Notes: generated by a model not told the origin, from the letters alone. A DNA stretch of 64,000 nucleotides from Muriiphilus sp048268845 (GCA_048268845.1 JBLWUQ010000006.1:62001-126000); one strand, 5' to 3'; numbered from the stretch's first letter, positions 47,820 through 57,510 are shown. Numbers and translations are program-made.

Positions 47820-50800
47820 TCAGCTACACCCGCTCGTGGACCCACAGGTGTTGCACTTCATGCAGGTGCCGTTGCGCACCAGCGTGTAGTTGCCGCAGTC
47901 GTTGCACGGGTCGCCCTCGTAGCCCTGCATCCGCGCCTTGGTGCGGGCGTCCATCGTGGTGATCGTGCCCGAGGCGATGGCGGTTTCCGACACCATGGTC
48001 TCGAACGTCGTCGACATCGCCGCGGCAGGCACCAGCGTGTGCAGCGCGCCGACCGGGTCGGCCCCGTTCTGATACGCTACCGCACCGTTGGCGCCGCCCT
48101 GCAGCACGATCAGCTCCTGCGGCATACGCTTGCGCAGGTAGCCCGATGAGCTGATCTGCTTGAGCATTTCAAGCGACCGGGTCGCCGCCGTTGGCGACAA
48201 TTCCTGCACGTTCTCAACGCCTTCCTCGACGCCCCTGCCAAGATCGTCAAAGCTCGCACCCTCGGGTTTCACATGCGCGAGGTCGGTGCGGTCGAGGTAG
48301 CTGACCGCCAGTTCGCGGAAGATATAGTCGAGGATCGAGGTCGCGTTCTTGATTGCGGCATTGCCCTGGACCATACCGGCCGGCTCGAACTTGGTGAAGG
48401 TGAAGGCGTCGACGAATTCCTCCAGCGGCACGCCGTATTGCAGCCCGACCGACACCGCGATGGCGAAGTTGTTCATCATCGCGCGAAAGCCCGCGCCTTC
48501 CTTGTGCATGTCGATGAAGATCTCGCCCAACTGGCCGTCGGCATATTCGCCGGTGCGCAGATAGACCTTGTGGCCGCCGATGATCGCCTTCTGGGTATAG
48601 CCCTTGCGCCGTTCCGGCATCTTCTCGCGGTGCGAGCGGACGATTTCCTTGACGATGACCTTCTCGACGATCTTCTCGGCCAGCACCATGGACTTTTCGT
48701 GGGCGGTGCCGTTGGCCAGGACCTCTTCGGCCTCCTCGTCATCCTCGACCAGCGCCGAGGCCAGCGGCTGGCTGAGCTTGGAGCCGTCGCGGTAGAGCGC
48801 ATTGGCCTTGATGCCCAGCGACCACGACAGCTCATAGGCGCTCTGGCAATCGGTGATGCTGGCGGAGTTGGGCATGTTGATGGTCTTGGAGATCGCGCCC
48901 GAAATGAAGCTCTGCGCCGCCGCCATCATGTGGATGTGGCTTTCCGTCGACAACACCCGCTTGCCGGTCTTGCCGCAGGGGTTGGCGCAGTCGAACACCG
49001 AGTAATGCGCCTCCTTGAGGAACGGCGCACCTTCGAGCGTCATCGCGCCGATCGCGTGCAGGTTCGCGGCCTCGATGTCGCCCTTGCTGAAGCCCAGATG
49101 CCGCAGCAGGTCGAAACCCGGCTCGTTCAGCTTGTCGGCCGGGACGCCGAGGGTCTCGGTGCAGAAATCCAGCCCCAGCGTCCACTGGTTGAAGACGAAG
49201 CGGATGTCGAAGGCCGAGTCCAGCGCCGCTTCGACCTTGTCGATCTCGGCCTCGCCGAAGCCCTTGGCAATCAGCGTCGTGCGGTTGATCCCCGGCGCAT
49301 TGCCCAGCGTGCCGTGGCCGACCGCATAGGCGACGATTTCCTCGATCTGTGCCGGGCCATAGCCCAGCTTTTCCAGCGCCGCCGGCACCGAGTGGTTGAT
49401 GATCTTGAAATAGCCGCCACCGGCCAGTTTCTTGAACTTGACCAGCGCGAAATCCGGCTCGATCCCGGTGGTGTCGCAATCCATCACCAGCCCGATCGTG
49501 CCGGTCGGCGCGATCACCGAGACCTGCGCGTTGCGATAGCCGTATTCCTCGCCAAGGCTCAGCGCCTCGTCCCAGGCGGCCATCGCCAGGTCGACCAGCC
49601 GGCTGTCGGGGCAGCTGGCATGGTCCAGCGAGACCGGCTTGACCGCCAGCGCCTCATAGCCCTCGGTCGCGCCGTAAGCGGCGGTGCGGTGGTTGCGGAT
49701 CACCCGCAGCATGTGCTCGGCGTTGCGCCCGTAGCCCGTGAAGGCGCCAAGCTCGCCCGCCATTTCGGCCGACGTGGCATAGGAGGTGCCCGTCATGATC
49801 GCGGTCAGCGCACCGATCAGCGCCCGTCCCTCCTTGGAGTCGTAGCCAAACCCCATCTGCATCAGAAGCCCGCCGACATTGGCATAGCCAAGCCCCAGCG
49901 TGCGGAAGTCAAAGCTGCGCTGCGCGATCTCTTTCGACGGGAACTGCGCCATCATCACCGAGATCTCGAGCGTGATGGTCCAGATCCGGGTGGCGTGCAT
50001 ATAGGCTTCGGCGTCGAACTCACCATCCTTGAGGAAGGTCAGCAGGTTCATCGAGGCGAGGTTGCAGGCGGTATCGTCGAGGAACATGTATTCCGAGCAC
50101 GGGTTCGAGCCGCGTATCGCACCGTCTTCCGGGCAGGTATGCCAGGCGTTGACGGTGTCGTGGAACTGGATACCGGGATCGGCGCAGGCCCAGGCGGCGT
50201 GGCCGATCTGTTCCCACAGGTCACGCGCCTTGATGGTCTTGGCGACCGATCCGTCGGTGCGGCGGATCAGCTCCCAATCGGCATCGTCGCGGACCGCTTG
50301 CAGGAAGGCGTCGGTCACGCGCACGGTGTTGTTCGAGTTCTGGCCCGACACGGTGGCATAGGCTTCGCTGTCCCAGTCGGTGTCATAGGTCGGGAACTCG
50401 ATCGAGCCATAGCCCTGCTTGGCGTAATCCAGCACGCGCTTGACGTAAGTCTCTGGGATCGCGCATTTTTTCGCGTCGCGAATCGCCGATTTCAGGGTTG
50501 GGTTGACGGCCGGATCATAGGCGTCCGCCTCGGCGCCGTCCCAGGCGCGGATCGCGGCGAAGATCTCGTTGAGCTGACGCTCATGCATCTTGGAGCCGGC
50601 CACGAGCGAGGCGACCTTCTGCTCTTCCTTGACCTTCCAGTTGATGAATTCCTCGATATCCGGGTGGTCGCTGTCGACGATCACCATCTTGGCCGCGCGC
50701 CGCGTGGTGCCGCCCGACTTGATCGCGCCGGCAGCGCGGTCGCCGATCTTGAGGAACCCCATCAGGCCCGAGGATTTGCCGCCGCCCGAAAGCTGTTCGC

Positions 50801-51533
50801 CCTCGGCGCGCAGCGACGAGAAGTTGGTGCCGGTGCCCGAGCCGTATTTGAACAGGCGCGCCTCGCGCACCCAAAGGTCCATGATGCCGCCATCACCCAC
50901 CAGATCGTCCGCGACCGACTGGATGAAACAGGCATGCGGCTGCGGATGCTCATAGGCCGAGGCCGAGCGGGTCAGTTCCTTGGTCTGGTAGTCGACGTAG
51001 AAATGCCCCTGGCCGGGGCCGTCGATGCCGTAAGCCCAGTGCAGTCCGGTGTTGAACCATTGCGGCGAGTTCGGCGCACCCATCTGGGCGGCCAGCATGT
51101 AGCGCATTTCGTCGAAATAGGCACGCGCATCGGCCTCGGTGGTGAAATAGCCGCCCTTCCAGCCCCAATAGGTCCAGGCCCCGGCCAGCCGGTCGAACAC
51201 CTGCCGGGCCGAGATTTCGCCGCCGCTGCGGGCTTCCCTGGGCATGTCCTTCAGCGCAGCCTCATCCGGCACCTGCCGCCAGAGAAACTCGGGGACGTCC
51301 TTTTCCTTGACGGGCTTCAGCGCCGCCGGGATACCGGCCTTGCGGAAATACTTCTGTGCGATGACGTCCGAAGCGACCTGGCTCCAGCCCGCGGGCACCT
51401 CGACGTTGTCGAGCTTGAACACGACCGTTCCGTCCGGGTTGCGGATCTCCGACGATGTGGTGGTGAATCCCAGACCCTCGTATGCGTCTTTGCCGGCGGT
51501 GGTGAATTTTCTTTCGATCTTCATGTGCCCCAT
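47820..51533 (-). CDS. nrdJ: adenosylcobalamin-dependent (class II) ribonucleotide reductase
   Basis: 1237-residue enzyme making deoxyribonucleotides independent of oxygen. Class II features include NSNNTVRVTDAFLQAV, GSNPCSEYMFLDDTACNLASMNL (active-site Cys), and a C-terminal zinc-ribbon-like tail with CNDCGNY and CMKCNTCGSTSGCS, which supplies the reducing cysteines. ATG 51533 (MGHMKIERK) is preferred for its AAGGA 5 nt upstream; ATG 51524 is possible. It is monocistronic with a long upstream gap. Confidence 0.95.
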   Translation of the reverse strand: MGHMKIERKFTTAGKDAYEGLGFTTTSSEIRNPDGTVVFKLDNVEVPAGWSQVASDVIAQKYFRKAGIPAALKPVKEKDVPEFLWRQVPDEAALKDMPREARSGGEISARQVFDRLAGAWTYWGWKGGYFTTEADARAYFDEMRYMLAAQMGAPNSPQWFNTGLHWAYGIDGPGQGHFYVDYQTKELTRSASAYEHPQPHACFIQSVADDLVGDGGIMDLWVREARLFKYGSGTGTNFSSLRAEGEQLSGGGKSSGLMGFLKIGDRAAGAIKSGGTTRRAAKMVIVDSDHPDIEEFINWKVKEEQKVASLVAGSKMHERQLNEIFAAIRAWDGAEADAYDPAVNPTLKSAIRDAKKCAIPETYVKRVLDYAKQGYGSIEFPTYDTDWDSEAYATVSGQNSNNTVRVTDAFLQAVRDDADWELIRRTDGSVAKTIKARDLWEQIGHAAWACADPGIQFHDTVNAWHTCPEDGAIRGSNPCSEYMFLDDTACNLASMNLLTFLKDGEFDAEAYMHATRIWTITLEISVMMAQFPSKEIAQRSFDFRTLGLGYANVGGLLMQMGFGYDSKEGRALIGALTAIMTGTSYATSAEMAGELGAFTGYGRNAEHMLRVIRNHRTAAYGATEGYEALAVKPVSLDHASCPDSRLVDLAMAAWDEALSLGEEYGYRNAQVSVIAPTGTIGLVMDCDTTGIEPDFALVKFKKLAGGGYFKIINHSVPAALEKLGYGPAQIEEIVAYAVGHGTLGNAPGINRTTLIAKGFGEAEIDKVEAALDSAFDIRFVFNQWTLGLDFCTETLGVPADKLNEPGFDLLRHLGFSKGDIEAANLHAIGAMTLEGAPFLKEAHYSVFDCANPCGKTGKRVLSTESHIHMMAAAQSFISGAISKTINMPNSASITDCQSAYELSWSLGIKANALYRDGSKLSQPLASALVEDDEEAEEVLANGTAHEKSMVLAEKIVEKVIVKEIVRSHREKMPERRKGYTQKAIIGGHKVYLRTGEYADGQLGEIFIDMHKEGAGFRAMMNNFAIAVSVGLQYGVPLEEFVDAFTFTKFEPAGMVQGNAAIKNATSILDYIFRELAVSYLDRTDLAHVKPEGASFDDLGRGVEEGVENVQELSPTAATRSLEMLKQISSSGYLRKRMPQELIVLQGGANGAVAYQNGADPVGALHTLVPAAAMSTTFETMVSETAIASGTITTMDARTKARMQGYEGDPCNDCGNYTLVRNGTCMKCNTCGSTSGCS

Positions 51534-52101
51534 CGTTCCTTTATCTTGCGCCCTGCCCCGTCTTGTCGGCGGGGTTCGGGCCTGTCCCGTCAAACCATCG
51601 TGCAAGTCCCCGCAGGGAAGGAACAAGACAACAGAGCTCGGGCGCTGGCCACGGCTCGGGCCAACGGAAAACCTGTCCCCGGCAAGGGATTCGGTGAGGT
51701 GTGTTTCAACTTGTTCCCAGCCTGCCCGCACCACTACATCTGGTATCGCGCCGACTTGCTCGCACAACCTGACGTGTGGCCCCCCCTCGGTCAACGGAAT
51801 TGTTAGGGATTTGTCAGGCTATTTCTGGTTGACGTGAGCGGCTTTGGAAGGGTCGGCTCCGGCCCCCCTCGCAGTGAGTCGGAAAACGCGCCGGTATTTC
51901 AGGCGCTTCCCCGCAGTGCCTCGCATTTCGGATCATCGGGACCGACAACGGCAACGCCGGTTCCGGCGGCCCGCGCCTGCGGCAGCAATGCAACAGGCAA
52001 GAGAATGTGACAGGGTCGATGTTCGATTCGTGAAAGAAACGCGCATTTCGACCACTACATATAGGGCGTTTCGCGCGCGTTCGTCTGTATCTGGTGCGGA
52101 G
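51534..52101. other. 568-bp gap between nrdJ and tRNA-Pro
   Basis: Reading frames here show no family resemblance or ribosome sites. On the nrdJ side, two dyads lie at 51730-51744 (ACCA-N7-TGGT) and 51763-51778 (CACA-N8-TGTG), 33 bp apart centre to centre, which loosely resemble paired NrdR boxes. No cobalamin riboswitch core was recognised. Nothing was found in 51841-52101. Confidence 0.4.
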
Positions 52102-52178
52102 TGGTCGGGGCGGCGAGATTCGAACTCACGACCTACGGCACCCAAAGCCGCCGCGCTACCAGACTGCGCCACGCCCCG
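52102..52178 (-). tRNA. tRNA-Pro(TGG)
   Basis: On minus, a 77-nt cloverleaf: acceptor CGGGGCG/CGCCCCG, D-arm GGCGCAGTCTGGTAGCGC, anticodon loop TTTGGGT (anticodon TGG), T-loop TTCGAAT and encoded CCA at 52102-52104. Confidence 0.96.
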
Positions 52179-52237
52179 ATCCGCGCAATCCATACAAAGC
52201 ACGGGCGCGAATGGAAAGCCCCATCAGGGCGCGGGGA

Positions 52238-52708
52238 TCATTCGGCGCAGGGCCAGGCGGCAAGCGCGGGATCGAAGGCGGGGTGACGCACCTCGGCGCC
52301 GGGCGCGATGCCGATCGAGGCCGCCATGCCGCCCTTGATCTCGAGCACGGCGATGATGCCGTCACCGCCCGAGATCGGCGACAGATCGCCCGGCACCGCC
52401 TTGGCGTGCACATGCTGCACGACGCCGTCAGGCCTGATGAACAGCATGTCGAGCGGGATCAGCGTGTTCTTCATCCAGAAACTCGGCTCGCCCGGCTCGT
52501 CATAGACGAACAGCATCCCCTGCGAGGCCGGCAGAACCGGGCGGTTCATCAAACCCTGCGCGCGCTCGGCAAGGTCGTCGGCGATCTCGACGGTGAAGCG
52601 CGCCGTGCCGAAATCGCCGCGGATGTCGAGGCGGGTCTCGGCGCAGGTGTCAGCGCTGGCCGGTGCGGCGATCACAATCGCGGCCAGGGCTGCGCGCCAC
52701 CGCCTCAT
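52238..52708 (-). CDS. DUF192 secreted protein
   Basis: 156-residue protein with a signal peptide (ending PASA) and a DUF192 domain: LAERAQGLMNRPVLPASQGMLF, SFWMKNTLIPLDMLFI and VLEIKGG are the family landmarks. Function unknown. Its ATG overlaps the stop of the cold-shock gene by 4 bp, so the two are coupled; this CSD-DUF192 pairing recurs in Alphaproteobacteria. Confidence 0.85.
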   Translation of the reverse strand: MRRWRAALAAIVIAAPASADTCAETRLDIRGDFGTARFTVEIADDLAERAQGLMNRPVLPASQGMLFVYDEPGEPSFWMKNTLIPLDMLFIRPDGVVQHVHAKAVPGDLSPISGGDGIIAVLEIKGGMAASIGIAPGAEVRHPAFDPALAAWPCAE

Positions 52709-53247
52709 CCGTCGTCATCACGGCCGATTGCCGCATCCCATGCCGTGACCAGAACCGCCATGCGCCCGCGCGTGCCGTCGATGGCGCGCACCCCGATCGC
52801 CTCGCCCGGCTGAAGGTCGGAAAACCCCGAGCGGCGCAGCACCTCGACATGGATGAAGATATCCTCGGGGTTGCCGAAGGCGTTGGCAAAGCCGAAGCCC
52901 TTGCCCTTGTCGAACCACTTCACCCGCGCCGGCTCCAGCGGGTCGGCCGCATCGACGTCGACCGAATCTTCGGCCAGGACGTCGCCGCCGCCCTCGTCGC
53001 CCGACGGCGGTTCGATCGACAAGACCTCGACGGCCTGCATGCCGCGCCTGGTGGACTGGGCGACAATCTCGATCCGAGCGCCGTCCGCGACGGAACTCTG
53101 GCCGAAATTGCGCAGAACGTTGGCATGAAGCAGGATGTCCGGTCCGCCCGCGTCGACCACGACAAACCCGAACCCCTTGGAGGGGTCGAACCACTTGACG
53201 TGGCCGTGCAGAATTTCCCGCTCCTGCGGCACCGAATCTTCGGTCAT
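52705..53247 (-). CDS. double cold-shock-domain protein
   Basis: 180-residue nucleic-acid-binding protein with two cold-shock domains, residues about 13-78 (GHVKWFDPSKGFGFVVVD, with DILLHANVL) and about 106-172 (ARVKWFDKGKGFGFANAF, with DIFIHVEVL), joined by an acidic linker. RNP1 (KGFGF) is intact in both. Likely an RNA chaperone or regulator. Upstream, a 7-bp hairpin GCACCTG/CAGGTGC (53315-53338 region) lies in its 5' leader or the pdxH 3' end. Confidence 0.88.
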   Translation of the reverse strand: MTEDSVPQEREILHGHVKWFDPSKGFGFVVVDAGGPDILLHANVLRNFGQSSVADGARIEIVAQSTRRGMQAVEVLSIEPPSGDEGGGDVLAEDSVDVDAADPLEPARVKWFDKGKGFGFANAFGNPEDIFIHVEVLRRSGFSDLQPGEAIGVRAIDGTRGRMAVLVTAWDAAIGRDDDG

Positions 53248-53349
53248 CTGGTCACCCGCTAAGTCACATCCCCGTGACCTTTTTCTGCCAGATCAACAAA
53301 ATGTGCAAGCAAAGCTGCACCTGTCCTTTTGGTCAGGTGCGATGTTCCG

Positions 53350-53955
53350 TCACGGGTTGAGGCGCTGGATCGTCCAGGCCTCGGCGACCGACCCGCGCGA
53401 CCAGCGGAAGCGGTCGTGCAGCCGGAATGCGCCATCGGCCCAGAACTCGATTTCCAAGGGTGTGATGCGGTAGCCGCCCCAGAACGGCGGGCGTTTCGGG
53501 GCCATGCCATGCTCGGCGGTGACGCGCGCCACCTCGGCCACCAAAGCGCCGCGCGACGATAGCGGCTGGCTCTGGTGCGAGGCCCAGGCCCCCAGACGGC
53601 TTTTGAGCGAGCGCGAGGCGAAATAGGCGTCCGCCTTCTGCCCCTCCTCGCGGCTGACCAGCCCGCGCACCCGGATCTGCCGGCGCAGGCTTTTCCAGTG
53701 AAGCACCAGCGCCGCCTTGCCGGCGCCGTCGATCTCGACCGCCTTGGCCGATCCGTAATTGGTGTAGAACACGAAGGCCGCGGGCTCGATCTCCTTGAGC
53801 AACACCATGCGCACGTTGGGCAGCCCGCTTGCATCCACCGTCGCCAGCGCCATCGCGTCGGGGTCGTTGGGTTCCGAGACCTCGGCCTCGGTCAGCCAGC
53901 CCCGTGCGATCGCGAACGGGTCGTCACCCGCGAATATCCCGCTTCTGTCGCTCAT
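53350..53955 (-). CDS. pdxH: pyridoxamine 5'-phosphate oxidase
   Basis: 201-residue FMN enzyme giving pyridoxal phosphate, last step of vitamin B6 synthesis and salvage. Typical segments are NAMALATVD-like DAMALATVDASGLPNVRMVLLK, FYTNYGSAKAVEI, LVLHWKSLRRQIRVRG and the C-terminal RFRWSR. ATG 53955 is chosen since GGAGG lies 5 nt upstream; a GTG at 53961 is too close to it. Shorter than the E. coli protein at the N-terminus, as usual. Confidence 0.93.
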   Translation of the reverse strand: MSDRSGIFAGDDPFAIARGWLTEAEVSEPNDPDAMALATVDASGLPNVRMVLLKEIEPAAFVFYTNYGSAKAVEIDGAGKAALVLHWKSLRRQIRVRGLVSREEGQKADAYFASRSLKSRLGAWASHQSQPLSSRGALVAEVARVTAEHGMAPKRPPFWGGYRITPLEIEFWADGAFRLHDRFRWSRGSVAEAWTIQRLNP

Positions 53956-54081
53956 CCTCACCTCCGTTACGGACCGCGCCGCGAAACGCGGCCGGACCGT
54001 GCCGCCATCGGGCAGGCTTGAAGCCCTCTGTCCGATAGCCTAAACCGACTTATCCGATGCAGATGGGACGGGGAACAGCGA

Positions 54082-54906
54082 ATGTCCAACGGTTTGATGA
54101 CCGGAAAGCGTGGCCTGATCATGGGTCTTGCAAACGACAAGTCAATCGCATGGGGCATCGCACAGGCCTGTGCCGACGCGGGTGCGGAGCTGGCCTTCTC
54201 CTATCAGGGCGACGCGGTGAAGAAACGGGTCGTGCCGCTGGCCAAACAGCTTGGTTCGGAATTCGTGGTGCCGTGTGACGTGGGCGACGACGCCTCGATA
54301 GACAGCCTGTTCGCGGCGCTCGAGGCCGAATGGGGCAAGCTCGATTTCATCGTCCATGCCATCGGGTTCTCCGACAAGGCCGAGTTGCGCGGCCGCTATG
54401 CCGACACCAGCCGCGAGAACTTCCGGCTGACGATGGACATCTCGGTCTATTCCTTCACCGCCGTTGCCAAGCGCGCCGCGGCGATGATGCCCAACGGCGG
54501 CTCGATGCTGACGCTGACCTATTACGGCTCCGAGCAGGTGATGCCGCATTACAACGTGATGGGCGTGGCCAAGGCCGCACTCGAGGCCAGCGTGCGCTAT
54601 CTGTCCGAGGATTTCGGCCGCGCGGGCATCCGTGTCAACGCGATCTCGGCCGGGCCGATCAAGACGCTCGCGGCCTCGGGGATCGGCGATTTTCGCTATA
54701 TCCTGCGCTGGAACGAGCTCAATTCGCCGCTCCGGCGCAACGTGACCATCGACGACGTGGGCAAATCGGCGCTGTATCTCCTGTCCGACCTCGGCTCCGG
54801 CGTGACCGGCGAGACACATCACGTCGATGCTGGCTATCACGTCGTCGGCATGAAGGCGGTGGACGCGCCCGATATCGACCTTCTGACCGGGAGGAAAGAG
54901 GGATGA
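54082..54906 (+). CDS. fabI: enoyl-ACP reductase (NADH), FabI
   Basis: 274-residue short-chain dehydrogenase-like enzyme reducing enoyl-ACP in fatty-acid elongation. FabI features: MGLANDKSIAWGIAQ cofactor loop, VHAIGFSDKAEL, and the catalytic Tyr-x6-Lys in YNVMGVAK. The C-terminus has HHVDAGYHVVGM. Two FabI isoforms often occur in this order; whether another exists elsewhere is unknown. Its stop overlaps gpt by 4 bp. Confidence 0.95.
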   Translation: MSNGLMTGKRGLIMGLANDKSIAWGIAQACADAGAELAFSYQGDAVKKRVVPLAKQLGSEFVVPCDVGDDASIDSLFAALEAEWGKLDFIVHAIGFSDKAELRGRYADTSRENFRLTMDISVYSFTAVAKRAAAMMPNGGSMLTLTYYGSEQVMPHYNVMGVAKAALEASVRYLSEDFGRAGIRVNAISAGPIKTLAASGIGDFRYILRWNELNSPLRRNVTIDDVGKSALYLLSDLGSGVTGETHHVDAGYHVVGMKAVDAPDIDLLTGRKEG

Positions 54907-55409
54907 GCGACCAGCTTCCGCACGAGAAGGGCTTTCATATCTCCTGGGACCAGATCCACCGCGATTCGCGCGCGCTGGCCTGGCGGCTGGACGGGCACGG
55001 GCCGCTCGAGGGCGGGGCGTGGAAGGCCGTGGTCGCCATCACCCGTGGCGGCATGGCCCCGGCGATGATCGTCAGCCGCGAGCTCGACATCCGCCGCGTC
55101 GACACGATCAGCGTGAAAAGCTACAACCACCAGGAGCAATCCGAGCCGGTGGTGATCAAGTCCCCCGACATGGCACTGGTCGGCGATGGCGAGGGCGTGC
55201 TGATCGTCGACGATCTGGTCGACACCGGCAAGACCCTGGAAGTGGTCCGCGCGCTGATGCCCAAGGCGCATTTCGCGACCGTTTACGCCAAGCCCAAGGG
55301 CAAGCCGATGGTGAATACCTATATCACCGAGGTCAGCCAGGACACCTGGATCTTCTTTCCCTGGGACATGGCGCTGCAATATGTCGAGCCCTATCGCGGC
55401 ACCGACTGA
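54903..55409 (+). CDS. gpt: xanthine-guanine phosphoribosyltransferase
   Basis: 168-residue purine-salvage enzyme that joins xanthine or guanine to PRPP. The PRPP loop VLIVDDLVDTGKTLEVV and AITRGGMAPAM at the N-terminal side are diagnostic. The ATG overlaps the fabI stop (ATGA), with GGAGG upstream. The coupling to fabI has no obvious metabolic reason. Confidence 0.93.
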   Translation: MSDQLPHEKGFHISWDQIHRDSRALAWRLDGHGPLEGGAWKAVVAITRGGMAPAMIVSRELDIRRVDTISVKSYNHQEQSEPVVIKSPDMALVGDGEGVLIVDDLVDTGKTLEVVRALMPKAHFATVYAKPKGKPMVNTYITEVSQDTWIFFPWDMALQYVEPYRGTD

Positions 55410-55452
55410 TCCGGCGTCGCTCCAAGGCATATCTTACCTCTGAAACAACGAC

Positions 55453-55974
55453 TTACGTCACCGGCTTCAGGCCCGCCCTGAAGCGGCGGGCGTTGGTGCG
55501 GTAATTCTCGGCGCTGGCCAATAGCGCCGCCCTCGCCGTGTCGTCGAGCATCCGCACGACCTTGCCCGGTGCGCCCATCACCAGCGATCCGTCGGGGATT
55601 TCCTTGCCCTCGGTCACCAGCGCGCCGGCTCCGATCAGGCAGCCCTTGCCGATCCTGGCACCGTTCAGCACCGTGGCCCCCATGCCGATCAGGCTGCCAT
55701 CGCCGATGGTGCAGCCGTGCAGCATTGCTTTGTGCCCGACCGTGACGTTCTCGCCAATCGTCAGGGGAAAGCCCATGTCGGTGTGGCAGACGACGTTTTC
55801 CTGAAGGTTCGTGCCCGTGCCCACGACAATCGGCTCATTGTCGCCGCGCAGCGTCGCGCCGAACCAGACCGAAACGCCTGCCCCCAGCACCACCTGCCCG
55901 ATCACGTTGGCATCGGGCGCGACCCAGCAATCGGGGGCCAGGTCGGGAACCATGCCGTCCAGCGAATAGATCAT
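55453..55974 (-). CDS. gamma-carbonic anhydrase / hexapeptide-repeat family protein
   Basis: 173-residue left-handed beta-helix protein with repeated (L/I/V)Gxxxx hexapeptides. Three histidines expected for the metal site are present in VVCHTD and VGHKAMLHGC. The fold is certain; carbonic anhydrase activity is not, since YrdA/PaaY-type relatives have other or unknown roles. It overlaps the gmk stop by 4 bp and is the last gene of yicC-gmk-gCA. Confidence 0.85.
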   Translation of the reverse strand: MIYSLDGMVPDLAPDCWVAPDANVIGQVVLGAGVSVWFGATLRGDNEPIVVGTGTNLQENVVCHTDMGFPLTIGENVTVGHKAMLHGCTIGDGSLIGMGATVLNGARIGKGCLIGAGALVTEGKEIPDGSLVMGAPGKVVRMLDDTARAALLASAENYRTNARRFRAGLKPVT

Positions 55975-56612
55975 GCCTCTCCCTCCTCGAATTCCGCCTG
56001 AAGCCTGCGAATGAACGGAAACAGGTCGGGCTGCTGTTTCTGGCGCAGACGTTCGGCGCTGACGATGGTGGTCAGCTTGTCGAAGGTCGCGTCCAGATCG
56101 TCGTTGACCAGCACGTAATCGTAGCCGTGCCAGTGGCTGATCTCGTCCCAGCTTTTCTGCATCCGCTTGGCGATGGTCTCGGCGTCGTCCTTGCCCCGGC
56201 TGACCAGTCGGCGGCGCAACTCGGCGATGGAGGGCGGCAGCACGAAGACCGACAGCACATGATCGCGCAGGGCAGAGTGCTTGATCTGCTCGGCCCCCTG
56301 CCAGTCGATGTCGAACAGAACGTCGCGCCCGGCGTCGATGGCTTCGCGCACCGGGCCTTCCGGCGAGCCGTAGAAATTGCCGAACACATGCGCGTGTTCG
56401 AGCATCTTGCCCTCGTTCACCATCGTCTTGAAGGCGGGTTCCGCGATGAAGTGATAATCCTTGCCATCGACCTCGCCCGCGCGGGGCTTGCGTGTCGTGG
56501 CCGAGACCGAGAAGGACAGCGTCGGGTCCCAGCCCATCAGCCGCTGCGCCAGCGTCGACTTTCCCGCGCCCGAGGGCGACGACAGGATGATCAGGAGTCC
56601 ACGGCGGTTCAT
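55971..56612 (-). CDS. gmk: guanylate kinase
   Basis: 213-residue kinase phosphorylating GMP to GDP. P-loop SSPSGAGKSTLAQRL (about 10-24), GMP-binding TTRKPRAGEVDGKDYHFI and FGNFYGSP are conserved. It starts 7 bp after yicC; yicC-gmk is a widespread gene pair. Confidence 0.95.
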   Translation of the reverse strand: MNRRGLLIILSSPSGAGKSTLAQRLMGWDPTLSFSVSATTRKPRAGEVDGKDYHFIAEPAFKTMVNEGKMLEHAHVFGNFYGSPEGPVREAIDAGRDVLFDIDWQGAEQIKHSALRDHVLSVFVLPPSIAELRRRLVSRGKDDAETIAKRMQKSWDEISHWHGYDYVLVNDDLDATFDKLTTIVSAERLRQKQQPDLFPFIRRLQAEFEEGEA

Positions 56613-56619
56613 GGCAGCC

Positions 56620-57510
56620 TCATTCGATGTTCTGGACCTGCTCGCGCATCTGGTCGATCAGCGCCTTGAGGTCGAGGCCGATGCGGGTCAGTTCGGCGAA
56701 TTGTGCCTTGGCGCAGAGCGTGTTGGCCTCGCGGTTGAATTCCTGCATCAGGAAATCGAGCTTGCGGCCGCGTGGCATGTCACCGTCGAACAGCGCGCGC
56801 GCCTGCGCGACATGGGCGCCCAGCCGATCCAGTTCCTCGCGCACGTCGGTCTTGACCGCGATCAGCGCCAGTTCCTGTGCCACCCGGTCGGGGTCGGCGG
56901 CCTCGGTGTTGTCCATCACCCGCGCCAGCGCCGCGCGCAGCGTTTCGGCCTGCGCGTCGCGCCGGGCATCGACCGCCGTCAACGCCTGGCCGACCAGCGT
57001 TTCGGTCTCGTCAAGCTGGGTCCGGATCAGCGCCGCCAGCGCCGCGCCCTCGTGCCGGCGCATCGTGTCGAATGCCTCCAGCAGCGGCGGCAGATCGCGG
57101 CCCAATGCAGCCAGAAGCGGGGCCGGATCGGCCTCGTCGCCGTTGGTGTCCATCACGCCGCGCATGGTGGCGATCTCGGCCGGGCTCGGCCGGTTCAGCA
57201 TCAACCCGCGCGCCTCGGCGGCGTGGGTGATCTCGGTCAGGACCGCGAGAATGCGCGCGAGCGCCTCGGGGTTCAGCCGCGCCGCGCCGTCGTCACCCTC
57301 GCGCGCAAGCCGCAGGCTGACCGAAACGCTGCCGCGCGCCACCTTGGCCGCAACCGCCTTGCGCACCAGCGGCTCCAGCCCGTCGATCCAGTCCGGCAGC
57401 CGCAGCCGTATATCGAGCCCGCGCGCGTTGACGGACCGGATATCCCAACTCCAGCTCCACTGGCCGAGGTGGCCCTTAAGCGACGCAAAACCGGTCATGG
57501 AGAGGGTCAT
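56620..57510 (-). CDS. yicC: YicC-family endoribonuclease
   Basis: 296-residue protein. It begins MTLSMTGFASLKG, matching the family N-terminus, with SVNARGLDIRLRLPDW, and ends with the conserved IQEFNREANTL-type LMQEFNREANTLCAKAQ and EQVQNIE. E. coli YicC is an endoribonuclease of small RNAs. ATG 57510 is favoured by family alignment; ATG 57522 would add MVNQ. First gene of yicC-gmk-gCA. Confidence 0.9.
   Translation of the reverse strand: MTLSMTGFASLKGHLGQWSWSWDIRSVNARGLDIRLRLPDWIDGLEPLVRKAVAAKVARGSVSVSLRLAREGDDGAARLNPEALARILAVLTEITHAAEARGLMLNRPSPAEIATMRGVMDTNGDEADPAPLLAALGRDLPPLLEAFDTMRRHEGAALAALIRTQLDETETLVGQALTAVDARRDAQAETLRAALARVMDNTEAADPDRVAQELALIAVKTDVREELDRLGAHVAQARALFDGDMPRGRKLDFLMQEFNREANTLCAKAQFAELTRIGLDLKALIDQMREQVQNIE

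Noticed and set aside
48273..51806. 1177-codon plus-strand frame
   Set aside because: Antisense shadow of nrdJ; glnE, livG/livF and ilvB have similar shadows.
51534..51840. Cobalamin riboswitch upstream of nrdJ
   Set aside because: Expected for a B12-linked gene, but the conserved B12-box GCCACTG and the core motifs could not be found by eye. nrdJ uses B12 rather than making it, so repression by B12 is not expected. An Infernal search with RF00174 would settle it.
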